This document shows positions 27,190-36,265 of a DNA stretch of 64,000 nucleotides, piece by piece. Made by a program: the position numbers and the translations under genes. Every line of letters begins with the position of its first letter. The stretch's first letter is position 1. The notes below the pieces were generated by a model. That model did not search any database, was not told the DNA's origin, and worked only from the letters and a program-made list of their open reading frames with translations. This DNA comes from Streptomyces albospinus (GTDB taxonomy: Bacteria > Actinomycetota > Actinomycetes > Streptomycetales > Streptomycetaceae), in assembly GCF_014648695.1 (NCBI RefSeq), contig NZ_BMRP01000003.1, positions 104,888 to 168,887 of the forward strand. Reading direction: 5' to 3'.

Positions 27190-27981
27190 TCAGATGTAGC
27201 CGAGCGCGCCCAGCGCCCCGATGCCGCCCAGCAGCATGAAGCCCGGCATCAGCACCTTCAGCTCCACCCGGCTCCCGGCCCGGAAGCGCATCGGCTTGGG
27301 CGTACCCAGCGGATACCAGCGCTTGCGGCCGACCGGGATGGGCCACAGGATCGGGCAGCCCGAAACGGTCAGCGCATCGCCGATGTCGTGCACCAGCGCG
27401 CCGAGCATGATCGGCACCCCCAGCCAGAGGTATTCCTGCCCCGGCTCCGCGAACAGCCAGTTCGCGCCGTTGCCCGGCTCGTCGAGGATCCCGGCGAGAA
27501 TCCACGCCGCCGCGGCACCCAGCAGCCAGACCAGCACATCGCTGGAGACCCGCGCCGCCCGCCACAGCAGCCCCTCGATGGCGAGCACCATATGGACGAA
27601 GAGGATCCCGAGCACCGCCCAGCGCCCGCCCTGCGTCGCCAGCAGTGACATTCCGCCACCGACCAGCACGGCCCACAGCCAGGTGTGGGTCAGCGTCCGG
27701 TGCCCGCCCGAACGGTGCGCGTCCCCGCGCATCTTCGTCGCCTTGTACACCGCGTGCGACAGCGTGTCGACCACCTCGCACAGCCACCGCGACAGCGGCC
27801 CGAAGGCCCGCGAAATGGTGGCGGCCTTGTGGTCGAGATCCGGCGCGAGCGCCGCCCCCGCACAGATCAGGGCGCCGCTGACCAGCACCGGCCAGGGCAT
27901 CGGATACCCGGCCGCATAGGCCGCCGCCCCCACCCCCAGCCAGGCCGCAGCCCCCGACAGCGAGTGCGCCGGTCCCATCAT
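27190..27981 (-). CDS. Integral membrane metal-dependent hydrolase (YdjM/DUF457 family)
   Basis: A 263-residue, mostly hydrophobic protein with about five to seven membrane segments. Conserved polar motifs of the LexA-binding/YdjM-like family are at the N-terminus (MMGPAHSLSGAAAW), in APDLDHKAATISR and in GGHRTLTHTW, and near the C-terminus in ALVHDIGDALT; the His/Asp residues could bind a metal at the membrane face. The biochemical reaction of the family is unproved. It is transcribed away from the helicase gene and converges on the ABC exporter operon. Confidence 0.82.
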   Translation of the reverse strand: MMGPAHSLSGAAAWLGVGAAAYAAGYPMPWPVLVSGALICAGAALAPDLDHKAATISRAFGPLSRWLCEVVDTLSHAVYKATKMRGDAHRSGGHRTLTHTWLWAVLVGGGMSLLATQGGRWAVLGILFVHMVLAIEGLLWRAARVSSDVLVWLLGAAAAWILAGILDEPGNGANWLFAEPGQEYLWLGVPIMLGALVHDIGDALTVSGCPILWPIPVGRKRWYPLGTPKPMRFRAGSRVELKVLMPGFMLLGGIGALGALGYI

Positions 27982-28456
27982 GGTCGTTCCCCACCCCTTG
28001 CTCTGCGCTTCTGACGTCTGCGCATCACGCGTTGCGTTTCCGCTGCATATCTGACGCCTGGTCGGCCACTCAGCGTAGCGTCAAATGATCTCGCCACGAG
28101 GAGCGGGTGCTCCGGAGAACCGACCCGCTCGCCGCCGCACCAGGCGCCGCGCCAGCAGCGGCGTTCCGCATACGGTCGCGCACGGAATGTAAAGACCTTG
28201 CACCGAAGTCTGCGCGGACTCACCGCACCCGCCCCGCGGCCCGACAGCCCCGGGGTATCCCCAGCGCGACGCACGGCGCACGCCATCCGTGCAGGTCAGG
28301 GCCACCAGGCCGGTACCATGGTCCGCCGGCGGGGCCGATGACGCACGACGCGAACACCCACAGATCAGGTATCCGCACCGGCTGCTGGTCCCCGGTTGGT
28401 GTCCATCCGGAGCACCGGTTCCCGGATCCGGGCCGAAGGCAGGCAGTATGGGGGGC
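27982..28456. other. 475-bp intergenic region between divergent hydrolase and helicase genes
   Basis: I see no gene I can support. Frames open on both strands have the Arg/Pro/Gly-rich composition of shadow frames. The segment holds promoters for both flanking genes by position; the less GC-rich stretch at about 28165-28210 is the likeliest helicase promoter area. No long inverted repeat or tandem repeat was noticed. Confidence 0.5.
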
Positions 28457-30970
28457 GTGACCCTCATCGATCATCTGCCGAACGACGCCGACCCCGATGC
28501 CCTCTTCGAAGCCTTTTCGGGCTGGGCCGAGCAGCAGGGCATCACGCTCTACCCTGCCCAGGAGGAGGCGCTGATCGAAGTGGTCTCGGGGGCGAACGTC
28601 GTCCTGTCCACCCCCACCGGCTCCGGGAAGAGCCTGGTGGCGGCCGGCGCGCACTTCACCGCCCTCGCCAACGACCAGGTCACGTTCTACACCGCGCCCA
28701 TCAAGGCGCTGGTCTCGGAGAAGTTCTTCGACCTCTGCAAGCTCTTCGGCACCGAGAACGTCGGCATGCTCACCGGTGACGCCTCGGTCAACGCCGATGC
28801 GCCGGTCATCTGCTGCACCGCCGAGGTGCTCGCCTCGATAGCGCTGCGCGACGGCAAGCACGCCGACATCGGCCAGGTCGTGATGGACGAGTTCCATTTC
28901 TACGCGGAGCCGGACCGCGGCTGGGCCTGGCAGATCCCGCTGCTGGAGCTGCCGCAGGCGCAGTTCATCCTGATGTCGGCGACGCTCGGCGACATGTCGC
29001 GGTTCGAGGAGGATCTGACCCGGCGCACCGGCAAGCCGACGTCGGTGGTGCGCTCCGCGACCCGGCCCGTACCGCTGTCGTACGAGTACCGCACGACGGC
29101 GCTGACGGAGACGCTGACCGAACTGCTGGAGACCCGCCAGTCGCCGGTCTACATCGTGCACTTCACCCAGGCCGCCGCCGTGGAGCGGGCGCAGGCGCTG
29201 ATGAGCATCAACATGTGCACACGCGCCGAGAAGGACGAGATCGCGAAGCTCATCGGGAACTTCCGGTTCACCACCAAGTTCGGCCGCAATCTCTCGCGGT
29301 ATGTCCGGCACGGCATCGGCGTGCACCACGCCGGCATGCTGCCGAAGTACCGCCGGCTCGTCGAAAAGCTGGCCCAGGCAGGGCTGTTGAAGGTCATCTG
29401 CGGTACCGACACGCTGGGCGTCGGGGTCAATGTCCCCATCCGTACGGTGCTGTTCACCGCACTGACCAAGTACGACGGGACGCGGGTGCGGACGCTGCGG
29501 GCGCGGGAGTTCCACCAGATCGCGGGCCGGGCCGGGCGGGCGGGTTTCGACACGGCGGGCTTTGTGGTCGCGCAGGCCCCCGAGCATGTCGTGGAGAACG
29601 AGAAGGCGCTGGCGAAGGCGGGCGACGATCCGAAGAAGCGCCGCAAGGTCGTCCGCAAGAAGGCGCCGGAGGGCTTCGTCAACTGGGGCGAGAACACCTT
29701 CGAGAAGCTCATCGCCTCCGATCCCGAGCCGCTGACCTCGCGCTTCCGCGTCACGCACGCGATGCTGCTGTCGGTGATCGCCCGGCCCGGCAATGCCTTC
29801 GAGGCGATGCGCCGGCTGCTGGAGGACAACCACGAACCGCGCAGGAACCAGCTGCGGCACATCCGCCGCGCGATCGCGATCTACCGCTCTCTCGTGGACG
29901 GCGGGATCGTGGAGCGGCTCCCGGAGCCGGACGCGGAGGGCCGGATCGTCCGGCTCACCGTCGACCTCCAGCAGGACTTCGCGCTCAACCAGCCGCTGTC
30001 GACGTTCGCGCTGGCCGCGTTCGACCTGCTGGACCCCGAGTCGCCGTCGTACGCGCTGGACATGGTCTCGGTCGTGGAGTCCACGCTCGACGACCCCCGG
30101 CAGATCCTGGCCGCCCAGCAGAACAAGGCGCGGGGCGAGGCGGTCGCCCAGATGAAGGCCGACGGCGTCGAGTACGAGGAGCGCATGGAGCGCCTCATGG
30201 ACGTCGAGTACCCCAAGCCGCTCGACGAGCTGCTGTCGCACGCCTACGGCCTCTACCGCAAGAGCCACCCGTGGGTCGGCGACCACCCGCTGTCGCCGAA
30301 GTCGGTCATCCGCGATATGTACGAACGCGCCATGACCTTCACGGAGTTCACGTCCTTCTACGAGCTGGCGCGCACCGAGGGCATCGTCCTGCGCTACCTG
30401 GCGAGCGCCTTCAAGGCCCTGGACCACACCGTGCCGGACGATCTGAAGTCGGAGGACTTCCAGGACATCGTCGCCTGGCTGGGCGAGATGGTCCGGCAGG
30501 TCGACTCCAGTCTGCTGGACGAATGGGAACAGCTCGCGAACCCGGAGGAGGAGACGGCGGACGAGGCGGCCGAGCGCGCCGACCAGGTCCGGCCGGTCAC
30601 CGCCAATGCGCGGGCGTTCCGCGTCCTCGTCCGCAATGCGATGTTCCGGCGGGTGGAGCTGGCGGCGCTCGACAAGGTCGAGGAACTCGGCGAGATGGAT
30701 GCCGACTCCGGGTGGGACGCGGACGCCTGGGGCGAGGCGATGGACGCCTACTGGGACGAATACGACGAGCTGGGCACCGGCCCGGACGCGCGCGGCCCGA
30801 AGCTCCTTCAGATCGAGGAGGATGCCGCGCACGGGCTGTGGCAGGTGCGGCAGACTTTCGCCGACCCGAACGGTGACCACGACTGGGGCATCTCCGCCGA
30901 GGTGGACCTGGCCGCCTCCGACGAGGAGGGACGCGCGGTGGTGCGGGTCACGGATGTGGGGCAGTTGTGA
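28457..30970 (+). CDS. DEAD/DEAH-box helicase of the DUF3516 (Mtr4/HelY-like) type
   Basis: An 837-residue superfamily 2 helicase, probably acting on RNA. Motifs: Walker A STPTGSGKSL near residue 53, motif II MDEFHF near residue 143, motif III LMSATLGDM, then the second RecA domain with VHHAGMLPKYRR, GTDTLGVGVN and motif [15 protein letters not shown]. The long C-terminal part corresponds to the DUF3516 domain of actinobacterial helicases. GTG 28457 (MTLIDHLPND) is preferred, with GGGGGG before it; ATG 28448 is an alternative. It is followed after 49 bp by the tesB-like gene, possibly in one transcript. Confidence 0.92.
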   Translation: MTLIDHLPNDADPDALFEAFSGWAEQQGITLYPAQEEALIEVVSGANVVLSTPTGSGKSLVAAGAHFTALANDQVTFYTAPIKALVSEKFFDLCKLFGTENVGMLTGDASVNADAPVICCTAEVLASIALRDGKHADIGQVVMDEFHFYAEPDRGWAWQIPLLELPQAQFILMSATLGDMSRFEEDLTRRTGKPTSVVRSATRPVPLSYEYRTTALTETLTELLETRQSPVYIVHFTQAAAVERAQALMSINMCTRAEKDEIAKLIGNFRFTTKFGRNLSRYVRHGIGVHHAGMLPKYRRLVEKLAQAGLLKVICGTDTLGVGVNVPIRTVLFTALTKYDGTRVRTLRAREFHQIAGRAGRAGFDTAGFVVAQAPEHVVENEKALAKAGDDPKKRRKVVRKKAPEGFVNWGENTFEKLIASDPEPLTSRFRVTHAMLLSVIARPGNAFEAMRRLLEDNHEPRRNQLRHIRRAIAIYRSLVDGGIVERLPEPDAEGRIVRLTVDLQQDFALNQPLSTFALAAFDLLDPESPSYALDMVSVVESTLDDPRQILAAQQNKARGEAVAQMKADGVEYEERMERLMDVEYPKPLDELLSHAYGLYRKSHPWVGDHPLSPKSVIRDMYERAMTFTEFTSFYELARTEGIVLRYLASAFKALDHTVPDDLKSEDFQDIVAWLGEMVRQVDSSLLDEWEQLANPEEETADEAAERADQVRPVTANARAFRVLVRNAMFRRVELAALDKVEELGEMDADSGWDADAWGEAMDAYWDEYDELGTGPDARGPKLLQIEEDAAHGLWQVRQTFADPNGDHDWGISAEVDLAASDEEGRAVVRVTDVGQL

Positions 30971-31019
30971 GGCGACGGCTTCGCCCGAGGCCGCCGAAGG
31001 AGATGACGGAGGGCCACCG

Positions 31020-31910
31020 GTGACGACGAATCCGGCCGAGAAGCTGGTCGATCTGCTGGACCTCGAACAGATCGAGGTGAACATCTTCCGGGGCCGCAGC
31101 CCCCAGGAGAGCCTCCAGCGGGTCTTCGGCGGGCAGGTCGCCGGCCAGGCGCTGGTGGCTGCCGGGCGGACCACCTCAGGGGACCACCCGGTCCACTCGC
31201 TGCACGCGTACTTCCTGCGCCCCGGCCGCCCCGGGGTGCCGATCGTGTACCAGGTCGAGCGGGTCCGCGACGGGCGGTCCTTCACCACCCGCCGGGTCGT
31301 CGCCGTCCAGCACGGACGCACGATCTTCAATCTCACCGCCTCCTTCCACAAGCCGGAACCCGGCTTCGAACACCAACTACCGATGCGCCAGGCCGTACCC
31401 GACCCGGACGATCTGCCGAACGTCGCGGAAGAGGTCCGCGAACACCTGGGCGGCCTGCCCGAGGCACTGGAGCGGATGGCGCGCCGGCAGCCGTTCGACA
31501 TCCGGTACGTCGACCGGCTGCGCTGGACACCGGACGAGATCTCGGGCGCGGAGCCGCGCAGCGCCGTCTGGATGCGCGCGGTCGGACCGCTGGGTGACGA
31601 TCCGCTGGTGCACACCTGCGCGCTGACCTACGCCAGCGACATGACCCTGCTGGACGCGGTCCGCATCCCGATCGAACCCCTCTGGGGCCCCCGCGGCTTC
31701 GACATGGCCTCCCTCGACCACGCCATGTGGTTCCACCGCCCCTTCCGCGCGGACGAGTGGTTCCTCTACGACCAGGAGTCGCCGATCGCCACCGGTGGCC
31801 GGGGACTGGCCCGCGGACGGATCTACGACCGCGAGGGCAGGCTGCTGGTCTCCGTGGTCCAGGAGGGGCTCTTTCGTCCCCATGATCGAGCTCACACGGC
31901 TACGGCATAA
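31020..31910 (+). CDS. tesB: Acyl-CoA thioesterase II
   Basis: A 296-residue double-hotdog thioesterase that hydrolyses acyl-CoA to free acid and CoA. Family blocks are QRVFGGQVAGQALVAA near residue 40, HSLHAYFLRPG, RSFTTRRVVAVQHG in the first hotdog, and SLDHAMWFHRPFRADEWFLY with Asp/His in the second. The start is GTG 31020 with GGAGGG upstream. Its last 11 bases overlap the end of the convergent DUF6397-like gene, so no terminator separates them. Confidence 0.92.
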   Translation: MTTNPAEKLVDLLDLEQIEVNIFRGRSPQESLQRVFGGQVAGQALVAAGRTTSGDHPVHSLHAYFLRPGRPGVPIVYQVERVRDGRSFTTRRVVAVQHGRTIFNLTASFHKPEPGFEHQLPMRQAVPDPDDLPNVAEEVREHLGGLPEALERMARRQPFDIRYVDRLRWTPDEISGAEPRSAVWMRAVGPLGDDPLVHTCALTYASDMTLLDAVRIPIEPLWGPRGFDMASLDHAMWFHRPFRADEWFLYDQESPIATGGRGLARGRIYDREGRLLVSVVQEGLFRPHDRAHTATA

Positions 31911-32781
31911 GTCCTTTGCGGGAAGGGCTGTTCCGCAACCTGGGCGGCTGAAGCGGGCGGCGGGCGGCGGCTGTTGTGGTGGCCGGTGTCCGCACCCGCC
32001 CGGGGTCCTCCCGGCGGGCCTCTTCGAGGGACCGGGAGAGGTTGACGCGGTACCACATCACCTCGTCGAACTCCTCGGCCGCCAGGACCCGTTCGAAGGC
32101 TTCCCGGGCCGCGGGGGTCGCCGTGACCATGGACGCGAGCGTCGGGCGCAGCCTGCGGAGCACCGTGCGTTCCAGCGGGTCCTGTGCCACCGAGGCCAGT
32201 TCTTCCGGAGGGAGTACGGCGGCGATCACCGCCGCGGAGACCCAGGGGTCGTCGGTCCGGCCCATGAGCTGGGCTACCCGGCGGCTGCGCCATTCCCGGG
32301 CTCTCCAGTCCTGCCCGTTGTTGAGCATCACCCGCATCACGGCGGGGGTGCTGCCCTGCATCAGTTCCGGCTGGCGATCCGCGAAGTCCGCGATGTCCGT
32401 GGCCAGATAGAGCCAGACCACGGCGCCGAAGCGGTTCACGTAGAACCGGACGGGGCTCACGCAGCCGGCGCGGGTCAGCCGCAGGGCCCGGCCGGGGCCG
32501 ATGCCCATCAGGGCGGCGGCCTCGTTCGTGGTGAGGGTGCGGAGGCGTTCGCGCAGCGCCTCCGGGAAGCCCGGCTCGGCCTGTAGCCGGGCGACCTCCT
32601 CCGCCGGGACCCGGCGCCGGGCGGGCGGCCCGGCGCTTCCCGGCCGGTCCTCGGGACCGGCCGGGACCGTCCGCACGTGTCCCAGCTGGGTGGCGAGTTC
32701 GAACTCGCCGCTCCGCAGCTCCAGTTCGCGGGCCGCCCGCCCCATCGCGAGCGTCTGCTGCCCATCGCACATCACCGTCAT
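31900..32781 (-). CDS. Streptomyces-specific DUF6397-like protein
   Basis: A 293-residue protein I recognise as a Streptomyces family (DUF6397-like) with no known function. The N-terminus (ARELELRSGEFELATQLGHV) reads as a helix-turn-helix-like segment, followed by a charged linker, a second helical block (TLTTNEAAALMGIGPGRALRLTRAG) also like an HTH or excisionase fold, and a long helical C-terminal half. The tail is basic and proline-rich. The 3' end overlaps tesB convergently by 11 bp. No membrane or signal segment is visible. DNA binding is possible but inferred. Confidence 0.65.
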   Translation of the reverse strand: MTVMCDGQQTLAMGRAARELELRSGEFELATQLGHVRTVPAGPEDRPGSAGPPARRRVPAEEVARLQAEPGFPEALRERLRTLTTNEAAALMGIGPGRALRLTRAGCVSPVRFYVNRFGAVVWLYLATDIADFADRQPELMQGSTPAVMRVMLNNGQDWRAREWRSRRVAQLMGRTDDPWVSAAVIAAVLPPEELASVAQDPLERTVLRRLRPTLASMVTATPAAREAFERVLAAEEFDEVMWYRVNLSRSLEEARREDPGRVRTPATTTAAARRPLQPPRLRNSPSRKGLMP

Positions 32782-32859
32782 GGTGTTTCTCCCGCAACTC
32801 GGTCGATCACTGACAGTGACGACTGTGCCGCGGATGGCGACAGTGAGTCAACGCCCGCC

Positions 32860-33267
32860 TCAAGCCTGTGGATAACTTTCCGGCCGGCGGGCCGCGACGC
32901 CCAGGTGCTCCCCCACGCGATTGACCAACAGCGTCATTTCGTAAGCGATCTGTCCCATGTCGGCGTCGGCTCCAGCCAGCACGCACAGGCAGCTGCCGTC
33001 CCCCGCCGCCGTCACGAACAGCACCCCGTCGTCGAACTCGATCATGGTCTGGCGTACCCGCCCGACGCGGAAGTGGAGTGCCGACCCCTTCGCCAGACTG
33101 TGCAGCCCCGAGGCGACCGCCGCGAGATGCTCGGCGTCCTCCCGCTCCAGCCCCTGGCTCACGCCGGTCACCAGCCCGTCGTTGGAGAGCACCAACGCGT
33201 GCCGCACCTTCTCCACCCGTTTGGTCAGGTCGTCCAGCAGCCAGTCGAGTCCGCTGCTCAATGCCAT
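32860..33267 (-). CDS. Roadblock/LC7-domain protein (CvnB-like)
   Basis: A 135-residue roadblock/LC7 protein, the family that in Streptomyces conservons (CvnB) and in Myxococcus MglB partners small Ras-like GTPases. Family blocks: LDWLLDDLTKRVEKVRHALV, LSNDGLVTGVSQGL, LAAVASGLHSLAKG and a beta-rich core (TMIEFDDGVLFVTAAGDGSC). Start ATG 33267 (MALSSGLDWLL). The usual operon partners (CvnA histidine kinase, CvnC DUF742) are not adjacent; a CvnD-like GTPase lies 646 bp away on the same strand, across a gene read in the opposite direction. Confidence 0.88.
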   Translation of the reverse strand: MALSSGLDWLLDDLTKRVEKVRHALVLSNDGLVTGVSQGLEREDAEHLAAVASGLHSLAKGSALHFRVGRVRQTMIEFDDGVLFVTAAGDGSCLCVLAGADADMGQIAYEMTLLVNRVGEHLGVAARRPESYPQA

Positions 33268-33432
33268 GCCGCTTCCTCCCCGTATCCCCGTCCGCACGCG
33301 TGGCCGGACGGCAGTCCGCGGTCCGTCCGCAGACTGCCGTGCCAGCCTGTCCCACGTCTGCCGTCTCGGCAAGCGGCACTACGCCCGGCGCGCCAAGTAC
33401 CGCGGGATTGTGCCGGCGGCGAGGATGTCGGC

Positions 33433-33861
33433 ATGGCGCAGAAGATGACCAAGGACGAGTGGCGGGCGTTCCTTTCCGAGGGCACCCGCACCGGCAAACT
33501 GTCGACCGTACGGGCCGACGGGAGCCCGCACGTCGCCCCGGTGTCGTTCCTCATGGACGGCGACGAGCTGGTGTTCAACACCGGCAAGGAGTCGGTCAAG
33601 GGCCGCAATCTCGCCCGCGATGGCAGGGTGGCGCTGTGCGTCGACGACGAACGGCCGCCGTTCTCGTTCGTGGTCGTGCACGGGACGGCGCAACTCAGCG
33701 AGGAACCGGCGGACGTACGGCACTGGGCCACCCGGATCGCGGCCCGCTACGTCGGCGAGGAGCGTGCGGAGGAGTACGGCGCCCGCAACGGCGTGCCGGG
33801 CGAGCTGGTGGTCCGGGTCACGATCGACAAGGTGGTCGCGATGGCCGACCTCGCGAGCTGA
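33433..33861 (+). CDS. PPOX-class F420-dependent oxidoreductase
   Basis: A 142-residue split-barrel flavin/deazaflavin-binding protein of the pyridoxamine 5'-phosphate oxidase superfamily. Typical blocks are GKLSTVRADGSPHVAPVSFL near the N-terminus, ELVFNTGKESVKGRNLARDGRVALCVDDE and the C-terminal VVRVTIDKVVAM. In Streptomyces such proteins mostly use coenzyme F420. Substrate unknown. It interrupts two orphan Cvn-type genes on the opposite strand. Confidence 0.88.
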   Translation: MAQKMTKDEWRAFLSEGTRTGKLSTVRADGSPHVAPVSFLMDGDELVFNTGKESVKGRNLARDGRVALCVDDERPPFSFVVVHGTAQLSEEPADVRHWATRIAARYVGEERAEEYGARNGVPGELVVRVTIDKVVAMADLAS

Positions 33862-33912
33862 CGGGCAGGGGCGGCACGAGGGCATCCGCGGCCCGCGCCG
33901 CCCCGCCGTGGG

Positions 33913-34527
33913 TCAGCCCACCGAATCCAGCTGCCGGGCGGAGTGCAGCCGCCCGGCGTGCTCGACGAGACGGACCAGCACCTCCTTGCCAGAGTCCCGG
34001 TCCCTGGCGTCGCAGAGCACGACGGGGGTACCGCGGTCCAGGTCCAGGGCGCGGGAGACCTCGTCGGCCCCGTAGGACCGGGACTCCGCGAAGCAGTTGA
34101 CGGCCACGAGGAACGGGATCGCGCGGCGCTCGAAGTAGTCGACGGCCGGGAAGCAGTCCTGCAACCGCCGGGTGTCGGCCAGCACCACCGCCCCCAGGGC
34201 CCCCTCCGACAGGTCGTCCCACAGGAACCAGAACCGGTCCTGTCCAGGGGTGCCGAAGAGGTACAGCGAGAGCCCTTCCCTGATGGTGATGCGGCCGAAG
34301 TCCATCGCCACGGTGGTCGTCGTCTTGCTGTCCACTCCCCCGGTGTCGTCCACGGATTCGCCCGCCTCGCTGAGGCGTTCCTCCGTACGCAGCGGCCGGA
34401 TCTCGCTGACCGAGCCGACCAGGGTTGTCTTGCCGACCCCGAATCCGCCCGCGACTAAGACTTTCAGCGACAATTCGGGGTCAGGGTCCAGGGCTGCGCC
34501 CTCCGGGGCCCCTTGTGCGGCATTCAT
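33913..34527 (-). CDS. Cvn-type ATP/GTP-binding protein (CvnD-like)
   Basis: A 204-residue Ras-like small GTPase of the conservon CvnD type. The P-loop is AGGFGVGKTTLVG (residues about 26-38), the switch II/G3 region is LYLFGTPGQDRFWFLW, with a G4-like VAVNCF in place of NKxD. The family couples to roadblock proteins such as the one at 32860-33267. No histidine kinase or DUF742 gene accompanies it, so it is an orphan. ATG 34527 fits the family length; the 247-bp region upstream, before the permease, holds no supported gene. Confidence 0.88.
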   Translation of the reverse strand: MNAAQGAPEGAALDPDPELSLKVLVAGGFGVGKTTLVGSVSEIRPLRTEERLSEAGESVDDTGGVDSKTTTTVAMDFGRITIREGLSLYLFGTPGQDRFWFLWDDLSEGALGAVVLADTRRLQDCFPAVDYFERRAIPFLVAVNCFAESRSYGADEVSRALDLDRGTPVVLCDARDRDSGKEVLVRLVEHAGRLHSARQLDSVG

Positions 34528-34774
34528 CGGCCGTCTCCTTCAGGGTGCGGGTCCCGCGCGTCGCGGGGTGTACGGATCCATGGCTCAGCAGCGGGAGCCG
34601 GCGGCGGCACGAAGTGCCGTCCGAAATCCATGGCGAGGACCGTACCGTCCGCTGATCGGGATGTCCTCGAATTCACGAAAGCTGCCAAAGGCTCTGGTCA
34701 AGATGCTCTCCGGCCAAGCCGGTTACCGCACGCCCGTTCCCCTGCGATCGGGGTTCATGGGGGACCATGAGCCC

Positions 34775-36265
34775 ATGACGGAGCAGCAGTCGGAGCAGCG
34801 GCACGGCCCGCCTGTCGTGGCGCACACCACGGCCGGCACCGTGGAGCGCAACGGCATCAACCCGGTTCCGGACGCCGAGCGGCACGGCACGCCCCGGTCC
34901 CTGTTCTGGCCGTGGGCCGCGTCCGGGCTGTCCCTGCTGAGCATCGCCTACGGGATCTATCTCATGGGCCTCGGGCTCAACCCCTGGCAGGCGGTGGCCA
35001 CCGGGGTCATCGGCTATGTGCTCTCGTTCGTCCTGGTCGGCCTGATCTCGATCGCCGGTGCGCGTACGGGAGCGCCCACGATGGCCATCGGGCGGGCTTC
35101 CTTCGGACGGCAGGGCAACAAGCTGCCGACATTGTTCAGTTACGTCTCGAACGTCGGCTGGGAGACCGTGCTGGTCGCGCTCTCCTCCCTGGGCGGGGCC
35201 GCCATCCTGGCGCGTGTCTCGCCCGAGGTCTTCGCCCGGCCCGACGGGCGGACGGCGACCACCGGGGCCCAGGCCCTGTGCTTCGCGGTGACCGCCGTCT
35301 CCGTGGTCGTCGTCGGGATCTACGGGCATGCGCTGATCATGAAGGTGCAGAAGTGTCTGACCGCGGCAATCACCGTGATGACGGTGGTCTACGTGGTGCT
35401 GATGGCCGGCCGTGTCCACCCGTCCGCCCTCGTGCACGGCCCGCCCGCGGATCCCGGCACCGTCCTCGGCGGCGTGGTCTTCGCGATGACACTCCTGGGG
35501 CTGGGGTGGGTCAACTGCGGTGCCGACTACAGCCGTTATCTGCCCCGGAGGAGCAGCGGCCGGGCGATCGCCGGCTGGACGACCCTGGGCGGGGTACTGG
35601 CCCCTGTGGCGCTGCTGGTTTTCGGGGTGCTGCTCAACGCCGGTGCCCCCGGGCTCGCCCAGGCGGCAGCCGCCGACCCCGTGGGCGCGCTGGCCGCCGA
35701 GCTGCCGACCTGGTTCCTGGTGCCGTATCTGCTGACCGCCGTCGGGGGCTTCGCCTCCGGGGCGATCATGGACATCTACAGCTCGGGCATGTCGATGCTG
35801 GCCCTGGGCGTCCCCATCCGCCGGCATCTCGCGGTGCTGGTGGACGGTGTGCTGATGGCGGCGGGTGGCTGGTATGTACTGTTCGTCTCGCCCAGTTTCT
35901 TCGCCACGTTCCAGGCGTTCCTGTCCATCATCGGGGTGGCGATGGCCGCATGGACGGCGGTCTTCCTGGTCGAGCAGTGGCGCCGACGCCGGACGGGCTT
36001 CGAGCCGGCCGCCGTGCCCGCCGTGGGGTGGCCGGCGGTGCTCTCACTGGCCGTCGCCACCGCCGTCGGGCTCGGCCTGATCACGTCCGCGGATCCGCAC
36101 ATCGCCCGGGTGGTGGGGTATCTGCTCACCGACAGCGCCGAGCACGGCACCCTGGGCGCCATGAACCTCGGCGTCGTGGTCGCCCTGCTCGTCGCGGGCG
36201 CCCTGTACGCCGCCACCGCCCCTCTGACCAACCGCCGTCCCGCCGCTCCCGAAGGAAGCCGATGA
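34775..36265 (+). CDS. Cytosine permease-like NCS1 transporter
   Basis: A 496-residue, 12-helix transporter of the nucleobase:cation symporter-1 family (CodB branch), which imports cytosine or related bases. The N-terminus contains the family block VERNGINPVPDAERHGTPRSLF, followed by GARTGAPTMAIGRASFGRQGNKLPTLF in the TM2-3 region and LGLGWVNCGADYSRYLP later. ATG 34775 is used; ATG 34757 in frame would add six residues and the Shine-Dalgarno does not decide. Its stop overlaps the ATG of the methyltransferase (ATGA), so the two are coupled. No cytosine deaminase is adjacent. Confidence 0.88.
   Translation: MTEQQSEQRHGPPVVAHTTAGTVERNGINPVPDAERHGTPRSLFWPWAASGLSLLSIAYGIYLMGLGLNPWQAVATGVIGYVLSFVLVGLISIAGARTGAPTMAIGRASFGRQGNKLPTLFSYVSNVGWETVLVALSSLGGAAILARVSPEVFARPDGRTATTGAQALCFAVTAVSVVVVGIYGHALIMKVQKCLTAAITVMTVVYVVLMAGRVHPSALVHGPPADPGTVLGGVVFAMTLLGLGWVNCGADYSRYLPRRSSGRAIAGWTTLGGVLAPVALLVFGVLLNAGAPGLAQAAAADPVGALAAELPTWFLVPYLLTAVGGFASGAIMDIYSSGMSMLALGVPIRRHLAVLVDGVLMAAGGWYVLFVSPSFFATFQAFLSIIGVAMAAWTAVFLVEQWRRRRTGFEPAAVPAVGWPAVLSLAVATAVGLGLITSADPHIARVVGYLLTDSAEHGTLGAMNLGVVVALLVAGALYAATAPLTNRRPAAPEGSR

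Noticed and set aside
28107..28460. Small rightward frame before the helicase gene
   Set aside because: Composition is non-coding and there is no Shine-Dalgarno or family match.
28220..31615. Very long open frame opposite the helicase and tesB genes
   Set aside because: Third-position GC bias keeps the antisense frame open; its composition (Arg, His, Leu, Gly rich) is that of a shadow and it matches nothing known.
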